Source: Acidobacteriota bacterium (lineage in GTDB: Bacteria; Acidobacteriota; Vicinamibacteria; Vicinamibacterales; 2-12-FULL-66-21). Taken from it: a DNA stretch of 6,772 nt. The translations under genes and the position numbers were made by a program. Positions 6,557 through 6,772 of the stretch are shown here, one piece after another (the first letter of the stretch is position 1; the number at the start of each line of letters is the position of its first letter). The DNA lies in contig JACDBQ010000445.1 of the NCBI GenBank assembly GCA_013694845.1, positions 1 to 6,772 on the forward strand, given 5' to 3'. The notes under the pieces are model-generated. The model made no database searches and had not been told where the DNA came from. It saw only the letters and a list, made by a program, of their open reading frames with translations.

Positions 6557-6612
6557 CGGGTCGAACGCAGACCCGGATTGACTCGGGTCGCGGTGGGCTC
6601 GTCCACCGCGAC
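6557..6612 (+). promoter_or_regulatory. Leader with alternative hairpins before the secreted-protein gene
   Basis: Three stems can form. Stem A pairs CGGGTC (6557-6562) with GACCCG (6570-6575). Stem B pairs the same GACCCG with a second CGGGTC (6584-6589). Stem C is a perfect 10-bp stem, GTCGCGGTGG (6587-6596) with CCACCGCGAC (6603-6612), with a 6-nt loop. B excludes A because they share 6570-6575, and excludes C because they overlap at 6587-6589; A and C can coexist. Stem C ends 5 nt before the Shine-Dalgarno. No U-tract follows, so a simple intrinsic terminator is less likely. It may equally be the 3' end structure of the histidine-kinase operon. The pairing is read directly; regulation is inferred. 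Confidence 0.4.
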
Positions 6613-6617
6613 AATTC

Positions 6618-6627
6618 AGGGAAGGGG
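6618..6627 (+). promoter_or_regulatory. Strong Shine-Dalgarno of the secreted-protein gene
   Basis: AGGGAAGGGG ends 7 nt before the ATG at 6635, good spacing for ribosome binding, and so fixes the start among three close in-frame ATGs (6635, 6641, 6647). It contrasts with the other genes in the window, which lack a recognisable Shine-Dalgarno. Confidence 0.7.
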
Positions 6628-6634
6628 AACTTGC

Positions 6635-6772
6635 ATGAGGATGGGGATGAGAACGTTCTCAAGTCAGGTGAGCCGCTGGACCGCAGCCGCACTCGTAGCC
6701 TCCGTTCTGGGGCTGACTGCCTCGGTGTCGGCCAACGACCCGGTGCTTGTCGAAGGTGAAAAGGATTTCGAC
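6635..6772 (+). CDS. N-terminus of a secreted protein (signal peptide), truncated by window edge
   Basis: Only 46 codons are present, open to the edge. The sequence has a classic Sec signal peptide: a positively charged start (MRMGMRTF), a hydrophobic core (AAALVASVLGL, about 17-27) and a probable cleavage site after VSA (Ala33) before NDPV. The mature part visible (NDPVLVEGEKDFD, 34-46) is acidic and not diagnostic. It is preceded by a strong Shine-Dalgarno and a structured leader. Its separation from the histidine kinase (134 nt) suggests its own transcription unit. The product is exported to or across the inner membrane; nothing more can be said. Confidence 0.8.
   Translation, partial: MRMGMRTFSSQVSRWTAAALVASVLGLTASVSANDPVLVEGEKDFD

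Noticed and set aside
6578..6583. TTGACT as a -35 box for the secreted-protein gene
   Set aside because: No -10-like hexamer follows at 16-19 bp spacing; the sequence also falls in the loop of a possible hairpin.

Overview
This is a GC-rich bacterial chromosomal segment with tightly packed genes. It suggests a free-living Gram-negative or Acidobacteriota-like organism. The lineage is an inference from three things: a UPF0182 membrane protein, STAS/GAF/RsbW-type signalling proteins, and an AT-rich heptamer inverted repeat of a kind I associate with Acidobacteriota (Vicinamibacteria) genomes. No rRNA, tRNA, CRISPR array, transposase or phage gene is visible.

Left half (1-3157, minus strand): a UPF0182/COG1615 multi-pass membrane protein runs off the left edge, so its C-terminus is missing. 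Before it on the same strand lies a 347-residue protein with N-terminal TPR-like helices and a C-terminal domain I do not recognise. The 124-bp gap between them (1990-2113) holds a palindrome built of the heptamers TGCTGAA/TTCTGAA, followed by a perfect TATAAT placed almost against the UPF0182 start codon.

Centre (3158-3401): a divergent promoter region. It contains a near-perfect 24-bp palindrome centred on GTCGAC, nested in a longer imperfect dyad, just upstream of the plus-strand promoter. Three genes (UPF0182, TPR protein, STAS protein) have a TATAAT-like hexamer only 5-7 nt before the start codon and no Shine-Dalgarno sequence, which points to leaderless transcripts.

Right half (3402-6500, plus strand): a compact signalling operon. 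A STAS anti-sigma-factor antagonist with the phosphorylatable serine (RsbV/SpoIIAA type) overlaps by 4 bp a GAF-domain protein fused to an RsbW/SpoIIAB-type ATPase. After 22 nt comes a membrane histidine kinase with a periplasmic PDC/Cache-like sensor. The first two should form a partner-switching pair, with the GAF protein as the serine kinase/anti-sigma factor and the STAS protein as its substrate and antagonist. The sigma factor, the PP2C phosphatase and the response regulator for the histidine kinase are not in the window.

Right edge (6501-6772): a leader with mutually exclusive hairpins and a strong Shine-Dalgarno precedes the start of a secreted protein, of which only the signal peptide and 13 mature residues are present.
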